A stretch of 33,029 nucleotides of DNA from Acanthaster planci (lineage: Eukaryota > Echinodermata > Asteroidea > Valvatida > Acanthasteridae): NCBI RefSeq assembly GCF_001949145.1, contig NW_019091656.1, positions 113,251 through 146,279 of the forward strand, written 5' to 3'. Positions 9,331 through 19,091 of the stretch are shown one piece after another; the first letter of the stretch is position 1; each line of letters begins with the position of its first letter. Under the pieces are notes generated by a model that was given only the letters and a program-made list of their open reading frames with translations, was not told the origin of the DNA and ran no database searches. The position numbers were made by a program, and so were the translations under genes.

Positions 9331-10990
9331 TGTAGAAAGGAGTGATATCTTTCAAAACAAGGAACTCTGCACATTGCTTTGTCACATCTACGACAAAATA
9401 TTGAGGTCTGTTTCCATCCACCTGGTTTTGATCTATCGCTACAGACTACACGGTCTGGTTCTCTGCCATTTTCTGCTCTGGAGGAAAAGTGACAGTCTTT
9501 CAGTCAGTCTTGCAGGAGAATCAACACAGGAAGCTCAACGTCCTCGATGAGATGAATCACATCCCTATCCAAGAAGTAAGCCTTCAATGACTGCTTCTGC
9601 AACTTGAGTGTGGTCATGGATGGGTTTTCTGACAGGCTGTTGTAGACGACAAAAGCATTGACCAGGCAAACTTCCAGTAGGTGAAAAAACACACCTTTCC
9701 ACCATTTGATGCTGCATTGGGTATGATTGTAATACTGGAAAAACTGATCAGCAAGACTAGATCCATATTTCCCATGTTTTTATTATCTAATGGCCTGCAT
9801 GGCGACTTCGCTGAACCTACCATCGTGTTCACGCGATCGGACATGTTTGTTCACGCGATCGGACATGTTTGTTCACAATAGTACAGTCCCCAATAGTCAT
9901 CAGAACAGTTACCTGCCTCTTATCAGGCCAAACATTGCACAGTTGTCCATTCTTGACATAAAAGGCAGGTGGGTCTCCTTTCTTCATTCCATTTTTCTTT
10001 GGGTTGGCTTCTTCCAGCATACCTTTCGCTGAGTACTTCACTGTGCCACAACATTCAAATCCATGCTCTGTGAGTTTCTCAAGTAGTGCTGGACTCGTAT
10101 ACAAATGGTCACACTACATGTATATGTTGTGGCCTTTGTGTTCAAATCCTTCCAACAAGTCAAGAATGACGTGTCCACTGACATTTATGATTGGGGGGTA
10201 TTCTAACTGAGGATTGACGGATTGGTCTGCAGGTGCTGGGTGACCCTCGCGTCCTGTATACAGTTGCCATTTACAGGTGTATCCAATTGAAGATTCGTTG
10301 AGAGAATGCCTTCATTCCCCACTTCACAGGCTTTTTTGGCATGTACTGGACGAAGCTGAGTCGACCTTTGAATTTCAGCATACTGTCATCTGGGGAAAGA
10401 TTCTGCTTATGTTCATACACTGAGGAAAATTGAGGAAGGACCAAGTCCAGAAATGGCTAGAGTTTCCTGATTTTGGACCAGTTGACATTGTGGGGTGGGG
10501 GGGCTTTATTGTTTGACAAATGAAGATAGCGAAGAATGAGTAAGAAACAGTCCCGGGTGATTATCAATGAATACAAGAAGTTGTAAAGAACTTCTTAGGT
10601 AGACCAGTACATGTGATATTGGGGCAGTCTGGTTATTCCCATAGCCAGAATCAGAGCTATGAAGGCCTTCATCTCTCTCACGTCTACAGGATTGGATGCC
10701 CATTTGACTGCCTTCTTGGGTCATTCTTTAGACTCTGAGCTGCATAGCAGTTTGTCTCACTCACCAGGAGATGCCAGATGGCAGCAGTGAAGTAGAGCAT
10801 GAATACTTCTACTGCTGACAGGCCAGTGAAGTCATCTGTGGGCCCAGGATTCCCTGTAAACTGCAGCGGTCTCCGAACATGGTCTGCCGTGCTTCGCCAT
10901 CGCTTGCGGAAATTGGGTTTCTTGGGTTTTCTGGGGCGATTACCAGCTCTGCCCCGGCCAGCACCATGTCCCACACGTATTCATACTCCG
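9315..10990 (-). pseudogene. piggyBac transposase relic
   Basis: Read downward from about 10.97 kb, the pieces follow the family order. They are FTGNPGPTDDFTGLSAVEVF and LLVSETNCYAAQ (N-terminal domain), REMKAFIALILAMGITRLP with YHMYWST, NLSPDDSMLKFKGRLSF and QYMPKKPVKWGMKA, GYTCKWQLYTGREGHPAPA, HVILDLLEGFEHKGHNIYM, CDHLYTSPALLEKLTEHGFE, DKRQVTVLMTIGD and KHVRSRE. Then come DQFFQYYNHTQCSIKWWKGV and FFHLLEVCLVNAFVVYN, and finally the C-terminal Cys-rich domain (RVVCSDRSKPGGWKQT, FCRRCDKAMCRVPCFERYH). Lesions are TAA at 10595-10597, TAG at 10457-10459, a frameshift near 10295, TAG at 10114-10116, a 22-bp duplication at 9827-9870 and another frameshift near 9750. Nearly the whole length is present, yet it cannot be translated. 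Confidence 0.9.
9827..9870. repeat. 22-bp tandem duplication inside the piggyBac relic
   Basis: The 22-bp unit from 9827 (GTTCACGCGATCGGACATGT plus TT) is repeated exactly at 9849-9870. Because 22 is not a multiple of three it shifts the transposase frame just after KHVRSRE. Reading through only one copy gives HDGRFSEVAMQAI, which suits the family at that point. Confidence 0.95.
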
Positions 10991-11178
10991 CGTCCCCAAT
11001 AAACCTGGACAGAGGGCAGCAGATAAAGTTTGTAGACCTGATTGAATATGTGCAATGCGCCCGTTGACGAAAGTCGCTTACGGTAAAGAATCGCATGCTA
11101 CCACGCATTGACAAAAGTTGCCTGTGGTAACAAGCACGGGTCAGCGCGCAGTCAACAAATGTCGCCCGTGGTAAGGTA

Positions 11179-11186
11179 AGGGTTAA
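11179..11186 (+). repeat. Candidate piggyBac end at a TTAA site
   Basis: AGGGTTAACCCT here contains TTAA flanked by the AGGG/CCCT that piggyBac termini carry. On this strand the element would end at AGGG (11182) with TTAA (11183-11186) as the target copy. It lies about 200 bp beyond the N-terminal coding end, a plausible distance. The short motif is palindromic, so a second element on the other side is also possible. No partner TTAA with CCCT was found at the low-coordinate end. Confidence 0.35.
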
Positions 11187-11418
11187 CCCTCGCATTGTTT
11201 GGCATAGTTTAATCTGGGTACATTTGACTTGCATGTATATGGTCATCTACGTATTGTAGTTTTGGATTGAGGGGCTGCCATGCACAAATCAGTCATTCTT
11301 TAGCTAGATTCTATCAAGAAACAGATGACAGTGGTTTTCGTTTCATTTTCGCTTGTTTAAAGCTGTTTGAGACCTAGCAGTTGATTCAAGCTCTTTGCGA
11401 GTATAACAGGGAATTATT

Positions 11419-11490
11419 AAGGATTAGCTCAAGTGGTAGAGTGCTCACTTAGCATGCGAGAGGTACCAGGAGCAATACCCGGATTCTCTA
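11419..11490 (+). tRNA. tRNA-Ala(AGC)-like sequence, probably pseudogene or SINE head
   Basis: The stretch aligns along its length with metazoan tRNA-Ala. It has an A box TAGCTCAAGTGGTAG, the anticodon loop TTAGCAT (AGC) with stem CTCAC/GCGAG (one mismatch), and a T arm with CAATACC. The two outer acceptor pairs mismatch and the B box (GGAGCAATACC) departs from GGTTCGANNCC. These defects argue for a pseudogene or the head of a tRNA-derived SINE. The body that would follow (11491 on) was not recognised as a known SINE. Confidence 0.65.
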
Positions 11491-12772
11491 TTGAAATAGA
11501 AAAAGAATGTAACAGGAAAAATGGTACACTAAAGGGAACTCGCAAAACAATGAAACTCTTATTAAACCAAGGATCTTTGAGGGAAAAGTCACAGGAAACT
11601 GAATTAATAAGGACCTAGACATCAATACATATATTTGACTTCAAAAAAGGACAAAAAATAATTTATTAATGAAAAGTACTAACAAAATGCAAAAACCTGA
11701 AAGGCCTTACGGACTAAAGAATTGTGAAAGGACTAAAACCAAAACCAACACAAATGGACCTAATGAGGAGAGTTTAGCTTTCAATCTGTGAAGCAAAAAG
11801 AATGTAAAGAATATAAGGCAAAGAGAATAGCAAAAGATATCTTTTACATGAGCCAAAGGAAGTTGGAGCAGAATTAACTGGGGATTGAAGCATTACACAA
11901 CGAAATTGTGCACAGGCCTATGGGGCTCATTATATTCAAATCCCCTGGTCATCTCAATAAACTATGGACTAAGGAAGTGCAAAAAAGAAAGAGAGACCTA
12001 GAAAATACTGCACATGTGGCAAAACAACAAATTCAAGTTAAAAAGATACAAGAAAAACCACTTAAAACAAGAGTGACAGCAAAGTGTTCTTCTTTCCATT
12101 GGCTACAGTATGTTTTCAACCACTCAGAATATGTATAATGTAAAAAAAGGGTTGTTACAGAAGCTAAGGATCCTCAAAGAAACTTTCTGAACATATAGGC
12201 TGAGGGCTTGGTGGTCAAAGGTCGAAGCATGGCACAAGTGGAAAAATGTGTGTGCATGTACTCGGCTAACATCAGAATGATGATGAGGTAAGATGAGCCA
12301 CATGGACCAGAAGCAATGCCACAGGAAATGGCCTGTGGTTTACCTGATTGACTATTCATGAGGTTTTCTTGGAGAGTCTCTCCACCTGTTGCATAGGCAT
12401 GTATTGAGTCAACCTAAACTTAACGAATAAGGCATTACTTAATACAAAAAATGGTGCAACATGCGAAGAAAAGGGATCGAAACACACAAAGATTTAAAAA
12501 AAAATCCCATCACAATGCTCCCCTGCTTGCATTTTGGGTCCCACATCAACTATATAATTGGTTGGAGTTGTGATTTGTGATAACAAAATGCACACTTACC
12601 CTTGCTTTGTGTGTGACTTTGCATTCCTGTTTGTAGTTTTAATCACAAATGAATTTCATCCTACTAGTTTGTAATTCCTGTTGGAATTTATGTTTCAGGT
12701 CCTCAGGAACATTGATTTGTTTCTTGTCTGCGATGACCTGTAGTTCGTAGTCATTATTTGTTAGTATAAGTG
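11491..12772. other. AT-rich, no gene supported
   Basis: This contains A-rich sequence (11600-11900), a short poly(A)-like tract near 12497 and no motif-bearing frame on either strand. Part may be the body of a tRNA-headed SINE. Confidence 0.4.
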
Positions 12773-12788
12773 TCTGTAGCCAGTGTTG

Positions 12789-12970
12789 CAGTCGAGTACT
12801 CTTTTCCGAGTACCAAGTACTGCCGAGTACTTTGACTGCCCAGTACAAAGACAGGTCGAGTACTTTGCCAGCCGAGTACATGTACTGGTTTCCGAGTACA
12901 AGTACCTGCACTTCCGAGTACGAGTACAAGTACTTCTGACTCCAAGACGAGTACTTTTAATTCCGAGTAC
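12789..12970. repeat. GAGTAC subterminal array, left
   Basis: Ten exact GAGTAC words, plus AAGTAC and CAGTAC variants, occur in about 180 bp, many as CCGAGTACAAGTAC. The words contain the palindrome GTAC, so they pair in both directions. The array lies directly inside the hAT-like terminus. Arrays of short motifs near the ends are where hAT transposases bind, so it may be a binding region, but this is inferred. Open frames across it are repeat translations. Confidence 0.85.
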
Positions 12971-13319
12971 AAAAAAAAAATCAAGCATTGTTTGAATAAA
13001 ACATTACATTGCATATAAAACTTGAAGAATGGGGATAAAGTGTGCAGTATTTCCGTCAGAAATCTAGAGTTTGTATTGTCATTTTCTGAATTTACATCTG
13101 CGAAATCGGCCGAAGAAATGCTTGTTTCCAAATGCAACCATGACATTCTTTTGAAAATGTTTGATAACCATCATACTATGACTACATGTACTGGCTTCTT
13201 TTTTTGCGATTTAAAGATTTTAAGCTACAATAACAGAAACGAAGACCTGTATTTTAAAAGATGAAGATTTCCTCCCCTTGAAACCAACCGTGACCAGTGA
13301 AGACTTGTGTGCCTTACGT

Positions 13320-13766
13320 ACCCTACATTAGCAAATATCCCACTGAAGCATTTGATGAGGGAGCTTTTCAGTGCCACAGCCAGTGGTTTGCTGTGGTAGT
13401 CAGCACCTCTATCTTCAATCTGCAACTGTGGGTACAACGTAGCTGATACTGACTGCTGATTACCCCTGGGTGATGTCAGTTGCCTCCATGAACGGCTGGA
13501 GCACTTCTGTCAGCTGCTTTAGTTGGCTCCATTCTCTGGTTGACAAGACAAGATGGTCCCACCTTGAGGAGCAGACCTCTGTAAGCTTGCAGTGCTCCAA
13601 GTCGAGGATGGCTTGAAGGTTTCCGACTGTGCTGTTCCATCTTGTGCTGCTTGAACTTGGTATTGACTTGTCACCAAATGAAGCTTCAAAAGCTTCTTTG
13701 AAGACTGTTGATGTGTGCAGAAGGCTGGTTAATTTTGACGCTTTTCCTATAGTAAGAGCAAGATTC
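13320..13766 (-). pseudogene. hAT transposase, fourth piece (frameshifted)
   Basis: The piece starts after ATTCCATTTCAG. The join to the previous exon restores phase (TGR then NLALTIGKASKL). It reads SSSSTRWNSTVGNLQAILDL, the STRWNS motif of hAT proteins, then LSTREWSQLKQLTEVLQPF and MEATDITQG. An extra G in a GGGG run (13463-13466 as CCCC on the plus strand) then shifts the frame. The next frame continues QSVSATLYPQLQIED and LKSSLIKCFSGIFANVG, ending at a donor-like GTACGTAAG near 13320. The frameshift is either a true lesion or a homopolymer error in the assembly. The following exon with the DPRFK-like motif was not found. Confidence 0.8.
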
Positions 13767-14287
13767 CTGAAATGGAATGTAATGAAACAAATTTACTTTG
13801 TATGTAGATGTATATAAAGTTAAACTCATGTTCATATGAAAAATGAACCACATGTACATGTATGGCCGTAACAAAAACCTTTCAAAGCGAGGAAATCAGA
13901 AAACTCTTTAAGTGTATACTGACAAACATTACAGTGTGAAACTGTCACTGAATTCATAAAGGTAAAGTTTCGACAGAAATACAGGTCTGTTGGACTGTTA
14001 AATACTCTTTAGTGACCATAATGAGCATCAATAACAATCAGTTGATATATTATACAAAGTGAATAACTGAAGAGCCATTAGTACCATTTCTTTCACAAGT
14101 TTGTGGTAGCGTGTGTATTTGCTACTCCATGTATTGTTTTCCCTAAAAATCTTGTTAAATCTGTCTTGTGTCAATCAATACCAAGTTTTAGGATATTATT
14201 TGAGAATGCAGTACATTTATGATGCATATGTGCAAATCAAGATTGAGCAATATGAATTGGTTTGTTAAACTGTAGTTCCCAGATTAC

Positions 14288-14492
14288 CGTCCAGTTTGCT
14301 TCAAACCATCACCAACAACCAACTGCAAAGTGTGTGCAAAGCAGGACAGGCGCTTCCTACAGTTGACGAGCAGCGTTTCGTCGACCTCAGCTTGGTCCCC
14401 CTCCTCCAGGTCCTCCCACATGTCACCTTCTTCACCAGAGTCTTCTTCATTCGATGACAGTTCTGCCCTATCTACACAGCTGGAAACTCTAC
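14288..14492 (-). CDS. hAT transposase, third piece with acidic insert
   Basis: The minus strand reads RAELSSNEEDSGEEGDMWED then LEEGDQAEVDETLLVNC and KRLSCFAHTLQLVVGDGLKQ. CxAHxLxLVVxDGL is the conserved segment that follows the second catalytic region in hAT proteins. The acidic stretch before it is the variable loop. It ends at the donor GTAATC. Its upstream junction (acceptor CCTCAATACAG) does not keep the phase of the preceding piece, so a small lesion or a different border is likely. Confidence 0.75.
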
Positions 14493-14718
14493 CTGTATTG
14501 AGGAGTACCACATGCTTACTACTTCACTATGGTTAATGGTTCTACATGTTTCCAATTGAAGAAAGAGAACTTTTCTACAACACAAGTTTGAAAAATTTAA
14601 ATACAACTAGCGCTATGTTAATGTAAGTTGCATTTCTGCAAAAGCATTGAAAAATTATCTTCCATCAAACGCACTGTCAAATATACAAGAAAGGGTCATA
14701 TTGACAGTACAGGCTTAC

Positions 14719-15310
14719 CCTGAAAGCTTTCTTCATGTTTGAAGCGTTGTCTGTTATTATATACTCAATGCAGTTCTTTATCATGAAATCCTCAAGAATC
14801 TCCTCGAAGGCAGCAGAGATTTTGTCCCCTGCATGGCTGTCCTGGAAGCGGCTGCAGCACAGCGTGTACGATTCCAGGTGCAGGGTCCCTGTGCTGCCAT
14901 CTACAATGTGGGCCGTTATCCCTGGGAAGGACCACATACGACGGTCTGACCAAATGTCCACCGTTGTTGTGATTTTGTCTATGTTTGCCAGCTTCTTCTT
15001 TATTTCCTCCTTGTACTGGGTACACGTCCTCGGTATAATGGATGATGTGATAGTTGATCTGGCCACGGGCCTGTAACGTGGATTTCGCACACTGATGAAA
15101 TTTCTGAAGCGCTCCTTCTCCACGATATTTATTGGTAGTGAGCAACCAATGATGAGGTCTTTCACCAGGGCATCAGTGATGGCTTTCTGGCGAGGATCAC
15201 AGATGTCAAAGATCTTCCCTTCAGCCGATGTGGATGCTGCTTCTGAATGGCCAAACTGCAGTGTTTTTGGGCTAGGTTTGAGTGATCCTTTGGTTTGATA
15301 CTCCTTGTAT
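14719..15310 (-). CDS. hAT transposase core, N-terminal catalytic part
   Basis: The exon runs from acceptor TTGTCATTTCAG to donor GTAAGCC. It continues the BED finger in phase (PMK then YKEYQTKGS), followed by DPRQKAITDALVKDLIIGCS, SLPINIVEKERFRNFISVRN, ITTTVDIWSDRRMWSFPGIT (first catalytic Asp in VDIWSD), and IEYIITDNASNMKKAF (second Asp in ITDNASNM). These are the first two acidic residues of the hAT DDE triad. The product would bind the element's ends and cut DNA. The ~590-bp open reading is the best preserved part of the element. Confidence 0.9.
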
Positions 15311-15812
15311 CTGAAATGACAATTTACATGTACATACAATCTATTATTAGTTGAAACTATTTCCTGTGCATAGAATCATTGAAACTCACAAAAAACTTTA
15401 ATTATAAATTTACTCTTTGGAATTTCCTTCACTTAATTTCACTTTCTAGGACACATTATCACTCTCTGATGACCGATGTAACATTTTAAGAGAAAATTGG
15501 GGAGATATTTCACTGAAGTTATACCCCCCAAAAAATTCACATGCGCAAAATCCTTGATAAAGATCAATCTCAAACAAAGAATTGACTAAATATTTGCACA
15601 AATTCGATGTCAGAAACTCCTGCAAAAAATGAGCACAAACACTGCTTTGAGTATCATTAACTTAAGTCATTCTGGAGGGGGCCATTATCTTAATTTAGAG
15701 ACTCTAAAAGGAGCACTGAATTCGCTTCCAGATTCACGCAGAGAAACGAAACTTTTTCCCAATGTATGGAGGCCACCATCTTCCTTTATGCTACTGTCCA
15801 CACGAAAACAAG

Positions 15813-15902
15813 ATGGCGGCTGGTCAGGCTGCACGAGCAGGCCCGAATTTGTTACTCAAAGTTCCACCTTCAAATATCATTTTCGATAACATAATACATT
15901 GA
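15813..15902 (+). CDS. Small ORF starting at an AAGATGGCGGC site
   Basis: A 29-codon frame starting MAAGQAARAGPNLLLKV lies on the plus strand inside intron 1 of the minus-strand hAT transposase. CAAGATGGCGGC resembles a YY1 site that often overlaps the first ATG of metazoan genes. The start has the look of a genuine N-terminal exon but no downstream donor or partner exon was identified. The ORF was noticed by motif only. Confidence 0.2.
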   Translation: MAAGQAARAGPNLLLKVPPSNIIFDNIIH

Positions 15903-16030
15903 ATATGACATGCAGGAGCCTTCCTAATGTAAATATAGCCTAGAATATTTGTATAAAAATGCATGGATATTTAATTGATGCTTTGTTGATGCTCGTTGAC
16001 ACTAAATAGCATGACCCTAATGATATTTAC

Positions 16031-16158
16031 TTCATGGGCTGCTTCTTCCGCAAATGCTTGATGAAGTTTGATGTTGTCCCACACTTTTCTGTGATATGAG
16101 TTGCGCAAAACAAACAGGATGCGCTGTAGTGTTTGATTCCAGTCGATGCAGATGACAT
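16031..16158 (-). CDS. hAT transposase first exon: BED zinc finger
   Basis: From ATG at 16158-16156 (the frame stays open further up) the minus strand reads SASCLFCATHITEKCGTTSN then FIKHLRKKQPMK. CxxC followed by TSNxxxHLRxxxP is the BED-finger pattern, which binds DNA at element ends. The usual final His is Gln in KKQP, and the aromatic W..F normally ahead of the CxxC was not seen, so the finger is short or partly lost. The donor GTAAATATC at 16030 joins to the acceptor at 15311 in the correct phase, giving a 720-bp intron. Confidence 0.75.
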
Positions 16159-16564
16159 GGCTATAAGAACAAGTGATCTGGCTAGCAATGTCGCGGTCAC
16201 TACACGTGCTTTGCAGCAGTTGACATAACGTGAACGGCTCGGCGAAGTCTATTTTCCAGACTCAATAATTCACATGCCTTTGATTTTCTGTATGCTGGGT
16301 TCGTCGTTACAATTTTCGGTCCCGGGAACCAGACTACATGTACCAATGCCCAAGTGAATTGCGGGACCATTCTGGAGTACCACAATATAATTCGCGTACG
16401 TGATTGGTTAAGTATACCCACAGATGGCGAATGGGTCGTATACGTTAATGGTCCCACATTCGGCCTTCTTTTTGTCAGAACCGTATCGAATATCTGGTCA
16501 TTGGGGTTGATATTTTTGTACCTTATTTTAACGGCCGTGGTAAGTTAACTAAAAGGATATTTTC

Positions 16565-16740
16565 ATCGAGTACTGATAATCGAGTACTATTACTTTGATG
16601 CTTGAGTACAAATTTTGAATGTCAAGTTCCAAGTACAAGAACTGTAGTTCGAGTACGAGTACTTGGACGCCCGAGTACAAGTACGAATACGAGTACTCTG
16701 AAAACGGTACTCGAGTGCAAGTACCGAGCACGAGTACTAC
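16565..16740. repeat. GAGTAC subterminal array, right
   Basis: Eight exact GAGTAC words with AAGTAC, CGAATAC and GTACTCGAG variants lie directly inside the right edge proposed for the hAT element. The array mirrors the left one 3.7 kb away, but the two are not copies of each other base for base. Confidence 0.85.
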
Positions 16741-16749
16741 AAAACTGGT

Positions 16750-17490
16750 GTTAGGCCTACGTCTGAAAGGTTGTTAGCACTGTGGTTAAGAAATCTGTAT
16801 GGAAATCCTTCCAAGAAACCTTTGTATTCACTATTTGCAAAATTTCTCTTTATTTTCCTATCTTGGCAGAGCCGTTCGTTTTCCATGTGGATTGACGACC
16901 CATGCGTCTGATAGCCAGAAAGGCGTAACAAACATAAGCACGTTGTGGTTCATTGGCGTCTTGGAGCCAGACAAGCATATACAACACGTAGATCCCCCGA
17001 GCATTTGGCGCTATTGAGCTTATGAACAATGCTAAACTGCAAGACGTGGGACATGCCCTGCTTGGGATGGAGTGCATCTGGATGCAAACTTTCTACTGGT
17101 GTTTCATTGCTGCATATACACTTCTCTTTTACATGCACATGTGGGTGCCATCCACTAATTCAACTCTCATTGAAAACAGTGTAAAATCAGCATTGTTCAG
17201 GGCTCAACGTGCAAGCTGTAATCCCTGAGGTTTCTTGAACAAAAGCAAAATGTTTCCACACTCCTTAATTTTTCTTTCCAGTTTTCTGTTGGTTAACAAA
17301 TTAGCACAAAACAAAATCACCCCCCCCCCGAAAAATACATATTTCCGAAGTCTGCATGCAGCCATTTTTCAAATGGCATCCCTCTATTCTACCTCATCAT
17401 TGCCAAAGTTGGGGTACAGATATTCATTAGAGCTGTTGCGTTCCCTAAATATCAAGTCGATGGTAGCATGGACTTTATTAGTGTCTACAG
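16750..17490. other. No gene supported
   Basis: Overlapping open frames at 16.8-17.2 kb on both strands show no motif. A run of ten C lies at 17320-17329. On the minus strand this would be the interior next to the LTR-like block. Confidence 0.35.
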
Positions 17491-17493
17491 GAT

Positions 17494-18430
17494 GTGATAT
17501 TTGGGGTCAACAATTTATTAAAAGGCGGACGTGAAACAAGGGGTTTTGGTAACAGTCAAACTGTATGGTTGGTTTATTGCTCTCACTTCTCTTCATTAAA
17601 GTTCAATGTGGGTTTGAAGAAGGTGTAGCTTAACATAATACAACACACAAAAGGCAAAGTTATAGAGAGGCGAAGTTGTATACGAGTGTAACTAAACTAC
17701 TGTTTGGCAGGACCATTGGAGATGCAAGTCGGACGGAGTGGGTACGGTACGTGTGTGTAGCATCACACAGCTACATGTAGGCTACACTCATCAAGCCGGG
17801 CCGTGGTGGGAGCTGTCCTGGACCACCACATTGACTAGCAAGGGCTGGACGGGGCCAGCGCCGGTATTTACCGACCGCACTGCCGCTCAGACCACAATGT
17901 GATGATAAAGTCGCCGCACTATTTACCACTGGCTCAACGTAGAGACAGGGAGGACTGGGGCTAGTTAGCAAGACAAGGGTGGTGAGGGACACAGGGGTGT
18001 CTCGCCCGGCAATCGGTTCAGACGTAGCGGTGACGGGCTGCTACTACTCTCACTAGCACCCTGGGCTAGTTCGTACCGCTCTCGCATCGGTCCAAGCTAA
18101 GCAAGCTGGCCATTCATATGGTTACATTTCTTCGCCATTAGAATGGTTACTATCGCACTTCTCTTGGAAAGGGTCCAACTGCCGCACTACGTTAGGTTCC
18201 GCTCTTGCAACAGGGGTTTGGTCCGCCGCATCTGACCGACGAGCTAGGGAAAATCTGCTCTATTTATAGGCTTCTAGAGTCATAGGAATTGAGCGTCGCT
18301 GAACAGCTCAACCAATGAAAATCTTCCATCTCAAAGGTCACATGACTTCCTGCTAGAGTCGTGTGCAAGAATCTAAATGTCGTGTGTAAAAAGGTAAAAT
18401 ACAGAATAAGAAGTCACGTTTACAAAGTGT
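17494..18430 (-). promoter_or_regulatory. GC-rich block with TATA and poly(A) signals: LTR or promoter
   Basis: On the minus strand a clean TATA box, CCTATAAATAGAG, lies at 18261-18270, with ATTGGTTGAGC (CCAAT-type) upstream near 18310. GC- and CpG-rich leader sequence follows, then AATAAA at 17573-17578 and again at 17514-17519. It ends AATTGTTGACCCCAAATATC, which resembles an LTR end followed by a TGACCCC-type primer-binding site. A TGT start near 18424 would give an LTR of about 0.9 kb. No second LTR, gag or pol was found, so a solo or truncated LTR fits best. A host TATA promoter with a CpG island is the alternative. Confidence 0.35.
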
Positions 18431-18925
18431 AGAGCCGGGTGCGTGAAAGTGCTTACCCGGTCATCTTTGGCGAATGATTGACAGTTACAAAGTCTGAGGT
18501 TTCTGAACATAAGCATTTTAGGGAACCTTACCATGCCCAACCACGTAGACACATGGAGGGGAATTTCGACATGCCGAAACTGAGCAGAGAAAACACAAGG
18601 ACGAAGGAGTGAAGGAACACGCGACTACGCCTGAGTACAGCATGAATGACTTGATACAAAATTAGCGTCTCTGCTACATGTCCATAATGCATAGCTGAGC
18701 TAAATAAGAGACCCTGAGAAATGCAAGGACCGAGAACGAGTAAAACTAGGGGGCGCCAGAATTCCAAGATTTGCGGATGTGCAACAGATCTATCAGATTA
18801 GAGCTGGAAGTCTTAATGCAAAAAGAGGTCACAGTGTTTGATTAACATCAAATGAATTTAACAATTTTAAAACTCGCATTTCTTAAATGATTCACGTGAA
18901 CCTTTTCTTTCATTCAGTCAATGAA
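18430..18925. other. No gene supported
   Basis: Mixed composition, and no motif-bearing frame on either strand. Confidence 0.35.
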
Positions 18926-18927
18926 CT

Positions 18928-18933
18928 TTTATT
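18928..18933 (-). terminator. Candidate poly(A) signal
   Basis: AATAAA on the minus strand (GGAAATAAAAG) lies about 160 bp after the end of the BEN-like frame at 19092. The position suits a 3' UTR, but the hexamer is common in AT-rich DNA. Confidence 0.3.
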
Positions 18934-19091
18934 TCCACAATATTTCAGGTTACATACAATTCCAATGAAATTTTCTGATGAAATGAAAAGATTCAGAATC
19001 ATATAAATTAAATCCATAAACAGTACATGAACAGTTTGGAATGATTAAGTCATCTGCAACCCTCATCGATTGCTTTGATGCATTCCTGGCA

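Larger units (their letters stand above)
12781..16747 (-). mobile_element. hAT-family DNA transposon with BED-finger transposase
   Basis: The proposed left end starts CAGTGTTGCAGTCGAGTACT, which has the CAGTGTTGC look of hAT termini. The right end is the degraded inverse, GAGTACTACAAAACTG. Each end carries a subterminal array of GAGTAC words. Between them lie, on the minus strand, a BED zinc-finger exon and three further transposase pieces with GT..AG borders. An 8-bp target duplication is not convincing (TCTGTAGC left, GTGTTAGG right), so the ends are inferred. The C-terminal part with the DPRFK-type motif and hATC dimerisation domain was not found between 13.3 kb and the left end. A frameshift lies in the fourth piece. 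This is most likely an inactive copy. Confidence 0.65.

Noticed and set aside
10809-11246. A 145-codon minus-strand frame overlapping the piggyBac N-terminus
   Set aside because: The piggyBac motif FTGNPGPTDDF is in another frame. This frame has no family motif beyond the overlap.
12639-13146. Minus-strand frames with VLVLG/STRxVLG repeats
   Set aside because: They are products of the GAGTAC array. The repeated peptide reflects the hexamer period. The non-repeat part (13000-13146) showed no hATC motif.
14735-15298. Plus-strand frames of 67-113 codons
   Set aside because: They are antisense shadows of the hAT catalytic exon, which has clear DDE motifs on the minus strand.
12773-16755. An 8-bp target-site duplication for the hAT element
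   Set aside because: TCTGTAGC and GTGTTAGG share only a few positions, so the claim was not made.
17771-17992. GC-rich open frame on the minus strand
   Set aside because: A high CpG content removes stops. No motif is visible and it lies in the LTR- or promoter-like block.
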